From assembly GCA_963712165.1 (NCBI GenBank), contig CAVQGY010000003.1:124001-188000 (forward strand): a stretch of 64,000 bases of DNA, in the 5' to 3' direction. This document shows positions 1-8,073 of the stretch, piece after piece (positions within the stretch are counted from its first letter, which is position 1; each line of letters opens with the position of its first letter). Made by a program: the position numbers and the translations under genes. Source of the DNA: B10-G9 sp963712165 (GTDB lineage: Bacteria; Chloroflexota; Anaerolineae; Anaerolineales; UBA11858). The notes beneath the pieces were generated by a model, which worked only from the letters and a program-made list of their open reading frames with translations, was not told the DNA's origin and did no database searches.

Positions 1-2
1 CT

Positions 3-545
3 CTTTATGAAGAGATTGGCGATAGGATTGGAATAACCACCCCTTTGATTGTACTTGGCCATGCTTCACTGGGTCTTGGGGATCTGGATCAGGCCAGGAA
101 ATATTATAAACGCTGCTTGGAGATTTCCCTTGATAGCCGATTCTATTACTCGATCCAAACCTCCAGCAAATACCTGGCCAAGGTAGCTCTTACACAGGGC
201 AGGTTGGAGGAAGCTGAGAAGTACTTGGGGCAGAGCCTGGGAATTACGAATCAGATAGGATTTGTCAGGGACATCGTTAATCTGATCTATGAATACTCCC
301 GTCTGTTTGCTGCCCGGGGGGAGAACCTGGAGGCAGTCAGCCTGTTGGGCCTGGTCATTCAGCATCCTGTCAGTGACGTCTCCAGGATGATCGACGGTCG
401 CATCAGGGACTCCGCTGAAGAACTGCTGAGTGAGTTAGAAAAGGATCTCCCAGAGAAGCCCTTTCAGGAAGCCTTGGAATGGGGCCGGTCTCTGGATCTG
501 GACAAGGTGACAGCTCAGCTTTGCCATGAGGGTGTCGGGATATAA
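3..545 (+). CDS. C-terminal part of a TPR-repeat protein (5' truncated by window edge)
   Basis: The reading frame is open back to the first bases of the window, so the start lies outside it. The visible 180 residues consist of helical pairs of TPR type: a repeat with GDLDQARKYYKRCLEIS and another with GRLEEAEKYLGQSLGI, about 40 residues apart. Such arrays often form the C-terminal sensor or scaffold part of large ATPase or transcriptional-regulator proteins, but the catalytic part is not in view and no specific function can be assigned. The last 50 residues are charged, with an LDKVTAQL-type end. No terminator hairpin follows; the next gene starts 165 bases downstream. Confidence 0.75.
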   Translation, partial: LYEEIGDRIGITTPLIVLGHASLGLGDLDQARKYYKRCLEISLDSRFYYSIQTSSKYLAKVALTQGRLEEAEKYLGQSLGITNQIGFVRDIVNLIYEYSRLFAARGENLEAVSLLGLVIQHPVSDVSRMIDGRIRDSAEELLSELEKDLPEKPFQEALEWGRSLDLDKVTAQLCHEGVGI

Positions 546-710
546 AATAAGCATATTAAACCAAGCAGATCTGGATCAATTAGAGCGAGTAATGTCCCGG
601 AACCTGACCTCACAGGAGTTCCATTCCGTTGGGATGGGGAACGGGAGGAAAACGAAGATTATAACCTGGGTTAGTTGCAGGACCCATACCAAGGATAGAG
701 GAAGCGCATT

Positions 711-1622
711 ATGGATAATTTCAGAAGATATTCATTTATCTTCATCCTTCTGATAATCTCTCTTTTCGGCTGCCGGGCGGCTGATGTTGGTGCGCCAAGC
801 GCAGGACCTGCTTTCGATAAGGAGAGGTTATTGATATTCGGTGAGGGAGTCCTCCCTGGATCCGAGCCTGAACCTTTTGGGAGTGATTGGTTCAAGGGAG
901 GTTTCCATTCGGCCCCGGTATTTTCTCCTGATGGATATGAGATGTGGTGGGCCGGGAGTTGGGCTACTCAGAAGGTGTTTGTCTCCCATTATGAGGGGGG
1001 CGCCTGGACAGAACAAGAGGAAGTCTCGTTTTCGGATGAGATCACCTCCTACCGGGATCCATTTATATCGCCTGATGGTAAAAAATTCTACTTCATCTCC
1101 ACGGCACCGATTCCGGGAGTTGCGGGGAGCGGAAAGGAGAATTTCTGGATGATGGACCGGGAATCAGGGGAGTGGAGTGCGCCCATACCTCTGCCGGCGG
1201 GTATAAATGAGCTTTCACTTCACTGGACACCCTCCGTGGATTACAATTATGATTTCTATTTCTCTGCCAATATCGATGGAGATCCTGATATTTTCAAAGC
1301 AGAGTTCAAAGACGGTAATTATCTGGATCCGATACCTCTCGGGCTTTCGGTCAACAGTCCTGAAATGGAGTTCACACCCCATATTGCTCCCGATGGAAGT
1401 TACCTGCTGTTCTCCCGAGTAAAGGATGGAAACAGCCCAGCTTATCTCTACATCTCCTATGCTCAGGATGGGGAATGGACCGAAGCTGTCCGGGTAGATA
1501 ATGTGGATGACTGCATCAGCCCTATAGTAACACCGGATCAAAAATACCTGATCTACCTTGAGGGTCCAACCGCGCTTGCCTGGAGGGACACCTCGTTCAT
1601 TGAAGAGTTAAGACCTGAGTAG
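711..1622 (+). CDS. Lipoprotein with PD40/TolB-like beta-propeller repeats
   Basis: A 303-residue protein with a basic N-terminus, a hydrophobic stretch and a lipobox ending in LFGC (Cys about residue 21), so it is likely a diacylglyceryl-anchored surface lipoprotein. The mature part contains repeated propeller-blade motifs such as FSPDGYEMWW, ISPDGKKFYF and IAPDGSYLLFSR, typical of WD40-like/PD40 domains. Such domains bind partners or carbohydrates but rarely give a specific function. GAGGAAG just upstream of the ATG is a plausible ribosome binding site. It appears to be a monocistronic gene. The family assignment is solid; the physiological role is unknown. Confidence 0.8.
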   Translation: MDNFRRYSFIFILLIISLFGCRAADVGAPSAGPAFDKERLLIFGEGVLPGSEPEPFGSDWFKGGFHSAPVFSPDGYEMWWAGSWATQKVFVSHYEGGAWTEQEEVSFSDEITSYRDPFISPDGKKFYFISTAPIPGVAGSGKENFWMMDRESGEWSAPIPLPAGINELSLHWTPSVDYNYDFYFSANIDGDPDIFKAEFKDGNYLDPIPLGLSVNSPEMEFTPHIAPDGSYLLFSRVKDGNSPAYLYISYAQDGEWTEAVRVDNVDDCISPIVTPDQKYLIYLEGPTALAWRDTSFIEELRPE

Positions 1623-1808
1623 CTTCCAATCACTATCTGGGTAATCGATATGCAAAAGTAACTATTACGCGAGAAGATATCTAATAAATGGATCATTAAA
1701 AACTGAGCACGATTGATCCGATATCAGGGTTCTTATATTGGTAAACTGGATACTGAATTCTGAATACTGCTTGAAAAAAATGACCCTATCCAACCCGGAG
1801 GTTCAATC

Positions 1809-3791
1809 ATGAAAAAGAATACTATGGTAATGATTGTATATGCGATCTTCTTCCTGTTCCTGGTGCAGATGGCTGGCACACTGGTGGAGTCGATTTACAT
1901 CCTGGACCTGATGAACACCTCCCTGGATGAGAAAGTCCTGGGACTGTTATTCTTTTTCTCGCCGGTGGTCCTTTTTTCCTATCGGGCCAAACGTCCGGCA
2001 TTGACCGGCTGGATCCTCTTTGGGATACTGTTCTTTTCCCGTGGGCTGGTTCCCTATCTGCCTACTCTGGGGCGCATGCTGGCTTCTGGGATTGCTACCG
2101 GGGCAGCTCTGACCCTTTTTCCTTTATTAATGACAACCCGGGAAGAAGGAGAACCCCGGCCCTATCCAGCTGCCTGGATCGGCGGTGGATTCGCCCTGGG
2201 GATGGGTTTATCTGTTCTCCTGCGGACGGCTAATTATGGCCTGGATTATTCCTTATTCCCGGCTGGGGGTTGGGTCGGTTGGCTCCTGGGCGTGGTTCTG
2301 GGATATACCCTCACTCGCCTGGAGTGGGGCGAAAGCGGAATTGTCCGGACCAAATCTGGACCGGTGACCCTGGCTGTGGTAGGGATCTTCCTGGTGGTTG
2401 GCTTGGCCTGGTTTGCCTTTTCCGCTCCAACGGTGATCTCACGCTGGACGGGTGGTGATTACAGGTGGATTGTCATCGCTGTCAGTGCCCTGTCCCTGGC
2501 CTGGGTCTTCCTTTCCAGCGCCAGGCCTGACTGGATCAGAAAGATCCCACCTGTCTGGCTGCTGATCTGGAACCTGACCTTTGCTTTAGCCCTGGGCTTG
2601 ACCCTTTACACCCACCGGATACCATTCCCAGCTACGCCGGAATCCCCGGCCGTGGTGGATAACGGGCCAAACCTGATCCAGGTGCTGCCCCTGGCCGCTA
2701 TGCTGCTGCTCTTTCCCGTGATTTACCTTGACCTGCATATATTCACCGCCCGGATCAGGCGAGCGGACCCCGGACCCCGCGACCTGGTTCCCGGTACCCT
2801 GCTGGGTAGCTTGATTCTGGTGATCATGGTCTTCTTTCACATCTTCAGCAATGTCTGGGGTTACGTGGAACCGGTCAGTCCCTGGTTTAGAAATAAGCTC
2901 TGGCTGCCCTACCTGTTGATGGCCGGTTTGGTTGTTATCCTTGTGGGATGGAAAGGATTAAAGGCTCGGGAGCAAATATCAAGACCACGGCGGGAGAGTT
3001 CGATAGGATTAATAGTTATCCTGCTTGCCGTATTCCTGGGCTCAGTGGGGAGCGTCTTTTATACCACCCAGATCGGGGATTTTGAACCCCGGGAAAATTC
3101 TCTTATGGTCATGACCTATAACATACAGGGAGCTAATGATGATTTTGGAGAGCGATCGGTAGAGGATCAGTTGGCGCTGATCCGCCAGGTTGGTCCGGAT
3201 ATCCTGGCTCTGCAGGAATCCGATACAGCCAGGGTATCTTTGAACAACAACGATTTTGTCCGCTATTTCGCAGGAAAATTGGGCTACTACTCTTATTATG
3301 GGCCGAGGACCACTACCGGCACCTATGGAACGGCGATCTTATCCAAGTTCCCGCTGCTGAATCCACGGACTGTATTTACCTACAGCGACAAAGATGAGAT
3401 CGGCACCGCTGAGGCGGAGGTCGTTATCGGTGGAGAGACCTTCACGATCTACAATGTGCATCCTGACGGATCTGATGCTGCCATGATGGTCTTTGCCAGG
3501 TCACTTCTAGAACGATCGACGGGTAAATCGAACGTCATCTCCCTGGGGGATTACAACCTGAGGGATTATGAAGAGGCCTATTTGCTGATCGACGATATGT
3601 TTACCAATGCCTGGGTGAGCATTTATCCTTCTAAGATCAGCTCTGATGGAGTAGACATGTCTGGAGATAACCGGATCGACCATATTTTCTTCTCTCCGGA
3701 ACTGGAGGCGCGGAATCCCGTTTATATTCTGCCCCCGGCGTCAGCCACGGACCATCCTGTCCACTGGGCGGAGATGCTCTGGGAGAAGTGA
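1809..3791 (+). CDS. Polytopic membrane protein fused to a C-terminal endonuclease/exonuclease/phosphatase (EEP) domain
   Basis: 660 residues. The first about 420 form roughly ten hydrophobic helices. The last about 230 are an EEP-superfamily domain with the metal-site and catalytic landmarks in order: YNIQG (about 437), LQES (about 469), GTAILSKFPL, a VHPDG step, LGDYNL (about 578), RIDHIFFS, and a terminal SATDHPVHW (His about 649). The key residues for metal-dependent phosphodiester cleavage are therefore present. Substrates in this superfamily range from DNA to phosphoinositides and sphingomyelin. Placement after a helix bundle suggests an extracytoplasmic or membrane-proximal phosphodiesterase, possibly acting on lipid headgroups. 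A GGAGG site precedes the ATG. The next-but-one gene is a phosphatidylcholine synthase, which makes a lipid-related role attractive but unproven. Confidence 0.8.
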   Translation: MKKNTMVMIVYAIFFLFLVQMAGTLVESIYILDLMNTSLDEKVLGLLFFFSPVVLFSYRAKRPALTGWILFGILFFSRGLVPYLPTLGRMLASGIATGAALTLFPLLMTTREEGEPRPYPAAWIGGGFALGMGLSVLLRTANYGLDYSLFPAGGWVGWLLGVVLGYTLTRLEWGESGIVRTKSGPVTLAVVGIFLVVGLAWFAFSAPTVISRWTGGDYRWIVIAVSALSLAWVFLSSARPDWIRKIPPVWLLIWNLTFALALGLTLYTHRIPFPATPESPAVVDNGPNLIQVLPLAAMLLLFPVIYLDLHIFTARIRRADPGPRDLVPGTLLGSLILVIMVFFHIFSNVWGYVEPVSPWFRNKLWLPYLLMAGLVVILVGWKGLKAREQISRPRRESSIGLIVILLAVFLGSVGSVFYTTQIGDFEPRENSLMVMTYNIQGANDDFGERSVEDQLALIRQVGPDILALQESDTARVSLNNNDFVRYFAGKLGYYSYYGPRTTTGTYGTAILSKFPLLNPRTVFTYSDKDEIGTAEAEVVIGGETFTIYNVHPDGSDAAMMVFARSLLERSTGKSNVISLGDYNLRDYEEAYLLIDDMFTNAWVSIYPSKISSDGVDMSGDNRIDHIFFSPELEARNPVYILPPASATDHPVHWAEMLWEK

Positions 3792-3856
3792 TATGATGTA
3801 CGTTGTCGATTTCAATGTCAGGAAGTGACATTACTACAGGGAACCAGATATTAAAC

Positions 3857-4204
3857 ATGAAACAAAATAAGAGGAAATTCGAAGATCCAACTGGTAGAGA
3901 TTGGGTGATTGGCATCGGCTTGATCCTATTATTTCTGATTGTGATCGGGGTTGGTGGATTTATCTTGATCCCAGATCACTGGGGGTGGTGGCTGATATTG
4001 GTATTCGGAGGCACATTACTGCTTGCCTTCAATCAAAACAAGAACTATGGCTGCCGATGCAGGGATTGTCAGGGTGAATTTGAAATCGGTTTTCTAACTA
4101 ACTTATTTGCCCCGCATGGTATCGATAAAGTAGGATCCTGGCTATGGGTTAAATGCCCAAGCTGTGGATCAAAGGGTAAAGTAACAGTCATCCGCAAGTG
4201 CTGA
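3857..4204 (+). CDS. Small membrane protein with a zinc-ribbon-like C-terminus
   Basis: A 115-residue protein starting MKQNKRKFED. Two hydrophobic helices (about residues 16-40 and 46-62) are followed by a cysteine-rich tail, CRCRDC about 40 residues before KCPSCGSKG, which could bind one Zn ion. The gene follows the EEP gene closely and may be co-transcribed. In-frame starts upstream (TTG at 3803, ATG at 3815) exist; none of the choices has a strong ribosome binding site, so the start is uncertain. I do not recognise a named family. Confidence 0.6.
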   Translation: MKQNKRKFEDPTGRDWVIGIGLILLFLIVIGVGGFILIPDHWGWWLILVFGGTLLLAFNQNKNYGCRCRDCQGEFEIGFLTNLFAPHGIDKVGSWLWVKCPSCGSKGKVTVIRKC

Positions 4205-4258
4205 TAGAATTTATCATGTGTATGATCCGGCAGGTGATCGTGGAGGTGGGCTTGTACT

Positions 4259-4990
4259 ATGCCTGAGAGACTCAAAATATACCGTGCCTGGCTGGTGCAT
4301 ATCTACACAGCTACGGGTCTGATTGCCGCCTTTTTCTCCTTCCGGGCTTTGCTGAATGGGGACCCTCAAACTGTATTCCTGTGGCAGGGTTTGGCGCTTT
4401 TCATCGATGCCTCAGATGGTCCGCTTGCCCGGCGTTGGGAGGTTAGTCGCTGGACCCCCGCCTTTAATGGACGCAAACTGGATGATCTGGTGGACTACAT
4501 CAATTACACGCTCATTCCGGTTGTGTTCGCCTATTATTTTGGGATTGTGAATGGCCCCTGGATGATGGTGCTGCCGGTGGTCCTGATGGCATCTGCCTAT
4601 GGCTTTTCCCAGGAGGAAGCCAAAACGGATGACGGCTACTTTACAGGTTTCCCTTCATATTGGAATTTGATGGTCTTTTACCTTTTCCTGCTGGATCTTG
4701 CGCCCTGGATATCTGCAGGGATGCTGGTTGTATTTGCGGGCCTGGTATTCGTTCCTGTCAAATACCTCACCTGGAGATCGGAGGTATTACCGCGCCTTAC
4801 CTTTATGCTCAGTATGATCTGGTTCCTGATCCTGGCGGGGTTGTTGTTGTGGTTTGAATCGGTGCCGCCCTGGGTAGTTTGGTGTTCGTTGTTTTATCCG
4901 GTCTATCATCTTGTGATGTCGTTTTATGTATCCATTCGGCCTATTGAGAAAAGAGGTCCCGCTGGATCTGATACTCCTGGATCAGCCTGA
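4259..4990 (+). CDS. pcs: Phosphatidylcholine synthase (CDP-alcohol phosphatidyltransferase family)
   Basis: A 243-residue, multi-helix membrane enzyme. It carries the CDP-alcohol phosphotransferase signature in the extended form known from bacterial phosphatidylcholine synthases, DG-x2-AR-x12-G-x3-D-x3-D: D53 G54, A57 R58, G71, D75, D79. The later segment AKTDDGYFTGFPSYWN is also characteristic of Pcs. Pcs condenses CDP-diacylglycerol with free choline to give phosphatidylcholine and CMP in the cytoplasmic membrane. GGAGGT lies about 12 bases before the ATG. Choline would have to be imported; no choline transporter is seen in this window. Substrate could differ in detail, but the Pcs-specific spacing makes other phosphatidyltransferases less likely. 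Confidence 0.85.
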   Translation: MPERLKIYRAWLVHIYTATGLIAAFFSFRALLNGDPQTVFLWQGLALFIDASDGPLARRWEVSRWTPAFNGRKLDDLVDYINYTLIPVVFAYYFGIVNGPWMMVLPVVLMASAYGFSQEEAKTDDGYFTGFPSYWNLMVFYLFLLDLAPWISAGMLVVFAGLVFVPVKYLTWRSEVLPRLTFMLSMIWFLILAGLLLWFESVPPWVVWCSLFYPVYHLVMSFYVSIRPIEKRGPAGSDTPGSA

Positions 4991-4999
4991 AAGACAGAC

Positions 5000-5036
5000 C
5001 TGCTTGGAGGAGGTTTATTTTTGCCCTCCCTAGCAG
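5000..5036 (+). terminator. Hairpin downstream of pcs, weak terminator candidate
   Basis: CTGCT pairs with AGCAG and the inner GGAGG pairs with CCTCC around an AT-rich loop. There is no T run after it, so termination is uncertain; a structural or processing role is equally possible. Confidence 0.3.
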
Positions 5037-5054
5037 CTATAAGGTAAGATTGAT

Positions 5055-5192
5055 ATGGAGGAAATGCGCCCTCCTGTGAAGATCGACCCCGCAGAGTTAC
5101 TGGAGCTGGCCGACAAGCCAGTTTCTTATACTACTCGTTTGGAAAGTGGAAGAGCATGGAGATCAGTGACCGAATCCAACACAAGAAGATAA
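5055..5192 (+). CDS. Possible small upstream ORF (45 codons) overlapping the GyrI-like gene
   Basis: ATG at 5055 with a weak AAGGT site opens a 45-codon frame beginning MEEMRPPVKIDPAELLELAD, which runs 37 bases into the next gene in a different frame. The composition looks protein-like, but nothing is recognised. It could be a leader peptide, a decayed N-terminal piece of the following gene separated by a frame change, or chance. Confidence 0.2.
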   Translation: MEEMRPPVKIDPAELLELADKPVSYTTRLESGRAWRSVTESNTRR

Positions 5193-6217
5193 ATGAGACC
5201 TGGGCAATCACTCGGCGAGTAATACTCTCGAATCGGGATCAATTGCCCGCCCTGTTTCAGGACTTAAAGGATACCATCCCAGCAGGACTTATTACCGGTC
5301 CGCCCTTCTGTATCATTCAGTTCATTTCCAGCATCAGGGATGGTTCCGATGCTGAACTCTGTTACCCGGTCCGGGAGAATATAGAGAAGTCCCGCCTTCT
5401 GCAGGAGATAGAAGTCCTCTCCTTGATCCATCAGGGACCAGTAGAGGAACTGGGAGAAAGCTACCAGGCGCTCTACGCCTGGGCGGCGGAGAAAGGGATC
5501 ATTTCTGATGAGTTTTGCCTGGAAATCTATCTGGATTTGGAGGGAGCAGGGGAGGTAGCGATCCAGTTTGTGATCCACCCCTGGGACCAGCTGCTGGCCG
5601 AGCATATCAACAGAGTGCTGGGCAATGAGAAAGCCAGCCAGATCTCCCCGAAGAACGAAGGGCTGAAGCTTACATCGACAGTTCAGGAGCGCTTTGATTG
5701 GGTACGGGAGGCCGTGACCGGGCTGGAATCCGCGGTGGGAGAAAGGGAGTGTTATGAAATTCTTTCCAGTTGTGCCCATGTATTTCCCCCGGATCAGATC
5801 GCTAAGCTCCGGGAGGTCTTCCTGGCGGCAGAAGAACAAATCGGCGACAGGCTGGCAGCAGTTGATGCTGTGATCGATTTTATGGGGGAGGACCCCGGCT
5901 GGGGGGAGCGACCTCGCCGGGAGGGTAATATCATCTACTCCTCAAAAAATCCCCGCGACCCAGCTGGATATGAAAAGGCGGATACCTTGGAGGAGAAGAG
6001 GAAAGCCTACTGCTTCTGTCCCTTGATCCGGGATAAACTAGATCAGGGCATGCCGGCATCCTTCTGCTATTGCGGGGCAGGCTGGTACCGCCAGCAGTGG
6101 GAAGGCGCCATTGGTGAGCCGCTAGGCATCGAAATAATCAGCTCCCTGCTTACGGGAGGAGACCACTGCGAGTTTGCGATCCACCTTCCGATGGAACAGG
6201 TTCCCACAGCTAAATGA
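5156..6217 (+). CDS. Protein with GyrI-like effector-binding N-terminus and Cys-rich C-terminal domain
   Basis: 353 residues. The first about 155 resemble the GyrI/SOUL-like ligand-binding fold: a stretch starting MEISDRIQHKKINETWAITRR, then FCIIQF..., a QGPVEELGESYQALYAWA helix, and ...IQFVIHPWDQL. The second half has a conserved-looking segment with YCFCP, SFCYCGAGWYRQQWEG and a GGDHCEFAIHLP end. This resembles families that carry a small-molecule or metal-binding V4R-like or DUF6144-like module. Function is unknown; small-molecule sensing is an inference. GGAAG precedes the ATG. An upstream 45-codon frame overlaps its start. Confidence 0.65.
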   Translation: MEISDRIQHKKINETWAITRRVILSNRDQLPALFQDLKDTIPAGLITGPPFCIIQFISSIRDGSDAELCYPVRENIEKSRLLQEIEVLSLIHQGPVEELGESYQALYAWAAEKGIISDEFCLEIYLDLEGAGEVAIQFVIHPWDQLLAEHINRVLGNEKASQISPKNEGLKLTSTVQERFDWVREAVTGLESAVGERECYEILSSCAHVFPPDQIAKLREVFLAAEEQIGDRLAAVDAVIDFMGEDPGWGERPRREGNIIYSSKNPRDPAGYEKADTLEEKRKAYCFCPLIRDKLDQGMPASFCYCGAGWYRQQWEGAIGEPLGIEIISSLLTGGDHCEFAIHLPMEQVPTAK

Positions 6218-6246
6218 GCAGCTATCCCTGAGAGTACGGCCATGAC

Positions 6247-6274
6247 CTGAACACTGAACACTGAACACTGAATA
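6247..6274. repeat. Heptamer tandem repeat (CTGAACA)x3 + CTGAATA
   Basis: Four directly adjacent 7-bp units lie in the intergenic space between two + strand genes. A related CTGAATACTG string is present at about 1754-1769. It looks like a simple-sequence tract with no evident function. Confidence 0.7.
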
Positions 6275-6342
6275 CATTTGGCAGGTGTGGTCAGATGGGT
6301 TGAATATTGAAGAAGAGGACTAATCTAGACCCCGGATAGTTT

Positions 6343-7119
6343 ATGTGTGAACTGCTTGGACTAAATTTCAAATATCCTGTGACTGCGGCTTTCTCTTTCC
6401 GGGGTTTCCGGCATCGGAGTGAAAAGAACGCCCATGGTTGGGGCCTGGCCCGGTATGAGGGGCAGGCCTGCCAGATTTTCAAAGAAGCGATCAAGGCTGA
6501 GGACAGCCGCTTGGCGGAATTCATTCGCGATTATGAATCCTATCAGAGCCAGATCTTCATCGGTCATGTCCGGGACGCCAGCCTAGGCGCCCATACCCTG
6601 GCAAATACCCATCCCTTTGTGCGGGTCTTTCGTGGGAGAGAGATTATCCTGGCTCACAATGGCACTTTGAAGGTCCCGGCCATGGCGGATGATCAACTGC
6701 TTTTCAGCAAGGTGGGAGAGACCGATTCAGAAGGGATCCTCTGCGCCTTGTTGACAGAGCTGGAGCAGGATAATATCCCCTTCGATGATTATTCGCGGGT
6801 GGAAGGGATCCTGGTCAGGTATAACCAGGGCGGTACAATGAACCTGCTTTTTTCAGATGGGGAGCGGCTATTTTGTTATAAGGACAAAACAGGTCACAAT
6901 GGTCTTCAACTTGTGGAAAGGGCTGCCCCGTTCCACCCGGTCAGCTTGAAGGATGAGGATTGGCAGGTGGATTTCCAGGAAGAAAAGGAACCTGACCAGC
7001 ACGGTTTTGTGATCGCTTCCCATCCCCTGACGGAAAATGAGACCTGGATCGATCTTGAGAAAGGTAGTTTGATCGTACTCATGGAAGGCCGGATCGTTTA
7101 TGGCGGGCCAAAGGCTTGA
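6343..7119 (+). CDS. Class II glutamine amidotransferase (YafJ-like)
   Basis: 258 residues beginning MCELLGLNF, so Cys2 becomes the N-terminal nucleophile after Met removal, as in Ntn-type glutaminases. Further landmarks are HGWGLARY (about 32-39), IGHVRDASLG (oxyanion and glutamine-binding arm) and HPFVRVFRGREIILAHNGTL (about 90-110). The protein contains only the glutaminase domain. In this subfamily the acceptor is usually unknown; ammonia would be passed to a partner not identified here. It sits between unrelated single genes. The ribosome binding site is weak, but Cys2 fixes the start. Confidence 0.85.
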   Translation: MCELLGLNFKYPVTAAFSFRGFRHRSEKNAHGWGLARYEGQACQIFKEAIKAEDSRLAEFIRDYESYQSQIFIGHVRDASLGAHTLANTHPFVRVFRGREIILAHNGTLKVPAMADDQLLFSKVGETDSEGILCALLTELEQDNIPFDDYSRVEGILVRYNQGGTMNLLFSDGERLFCYKDKTGHNGLQLVERAAPFHPVSLKDEDWQVDFQEEKEPDQHGFVIASHPLTENETWIDLEKGSLIVLMEGRIVYGGPKA

Positions 7120-7156
7120 AACCAAGTAGGACCTGTAGTAGATTCGAGGATTAACG

Positions 7157-7975
7157 ATGGATCCATATATTCTGGAATTGGAAAAATGGCGCAGAGCAGC
7201 TGATGAGAGCCTCAGGAAAGAGAACAGCTGGTTGTCCCTGGCAGGCTTGTTCTGGTTGGAAGATGGTCAAAACAGTTTTGGAACGGATATATCGAACAAG
7301 ATTGTTTTTCCCCTTGGATCCGGAGCTGCCAGAATGGGAGTTCTTGACCTGGTAGACGGCCAGGTAACCTTGAGAGCAGAGGAAAATGTTGATCTCCGGG
7401 TAGATGGAGAGATCATCAAGGAAGTGATCCTCAAACCAGATACCTCAGGGGATCCTACGGAGATCAAATGGGAGGATCGGACTATTATTTTGATCGAGCG
7501 GGAAGATGGCTATGGCATACGTTTGTGGGATAGCCAGCGTCGTGAAAGGGTCAATTTTCCGGGGAGAGTATGGTTCCCGATTGACGAGAATTATGTGGTG
7601 AAAGGGAGCTACGGACCATTTGAGAAAGCTCTTGACCTGGTAATGGGGCGAAAGAATGGATCGGATTTTCAGGATCAGGCTCAGGGACAGATCAACTTCC
7701 AGCTGGAAGACCAAGAATTATCCCTGGTAGCGTTCGCTCAGGAAGATGGATCGCTGTTCACATTATTCCATGACCTGTCGAACGGGAATGAGACTTATCC
7801 TGCGGGTCGCTACCTGCAAGTTGATCCTCCGAAAGGAGAGTCTTTGGAGATTGATTTTAATCGGGCATATAACCCGCCTTGCGCATTTACAGATTACGCT
7901 ACTTGTCCATTGCCACCGATTCAGAACAGACTGCCAGTAGCGATCCGGGCAGGAGAAAGAATCGATTCCAAGTGA
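7157..7975 (+). CDS. DUF1684 family protein
   Basis: 272 residues with hallmarks of the DUF1684 family (COG3358). It has an N-terminal WRRAADESLRKENSWLSLAGLFWLEDG, a central NFPGRVWFPIDENYVV, and a C-terminal FNRAYNPPCAFTDYATCPLPP-type segment in which the NPPCAF and TCPLPP motifs are strongly characteristic. The biochemical function of the family is not established. GAGGATTAACG provides the ribosome binding site. No signal peptide is seen, so it is probably cytoplasmic. Confidence 0.85.
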   Translation: MDPYILELEKWRRAADESLRKENSWLSLAGLFWLEDGQNSFGTDISNKIVFPLGSGAARMGVLDLVDGQVTLRAEENVDLRVDGEIIKEVILKPDTSGDPTEIKWEDRTIILIEREDGYGIRLWDSQRRERVNFPGRVWFPIDENYVVKGSYGPFEKALDLVMGRKNGSDFQDQAQGQINFQLEDQELSLVAFAQEDGSLFTLFHDLSNGNETYPAGRYLQVDPPKGESLEIDFNRAYNPPCAFTDYATCPLPPIQNRLPVAIRAGERIDSK

Positions 7976-8073
7976 TCAATGGGTTATTACTGTGGATCCA
8001 TCTGGATTCTGATGTTTGAACTTTTTTATCATGAGATCTGTCCATGACTTACCCTCAACCCGGGAAGAAAACC

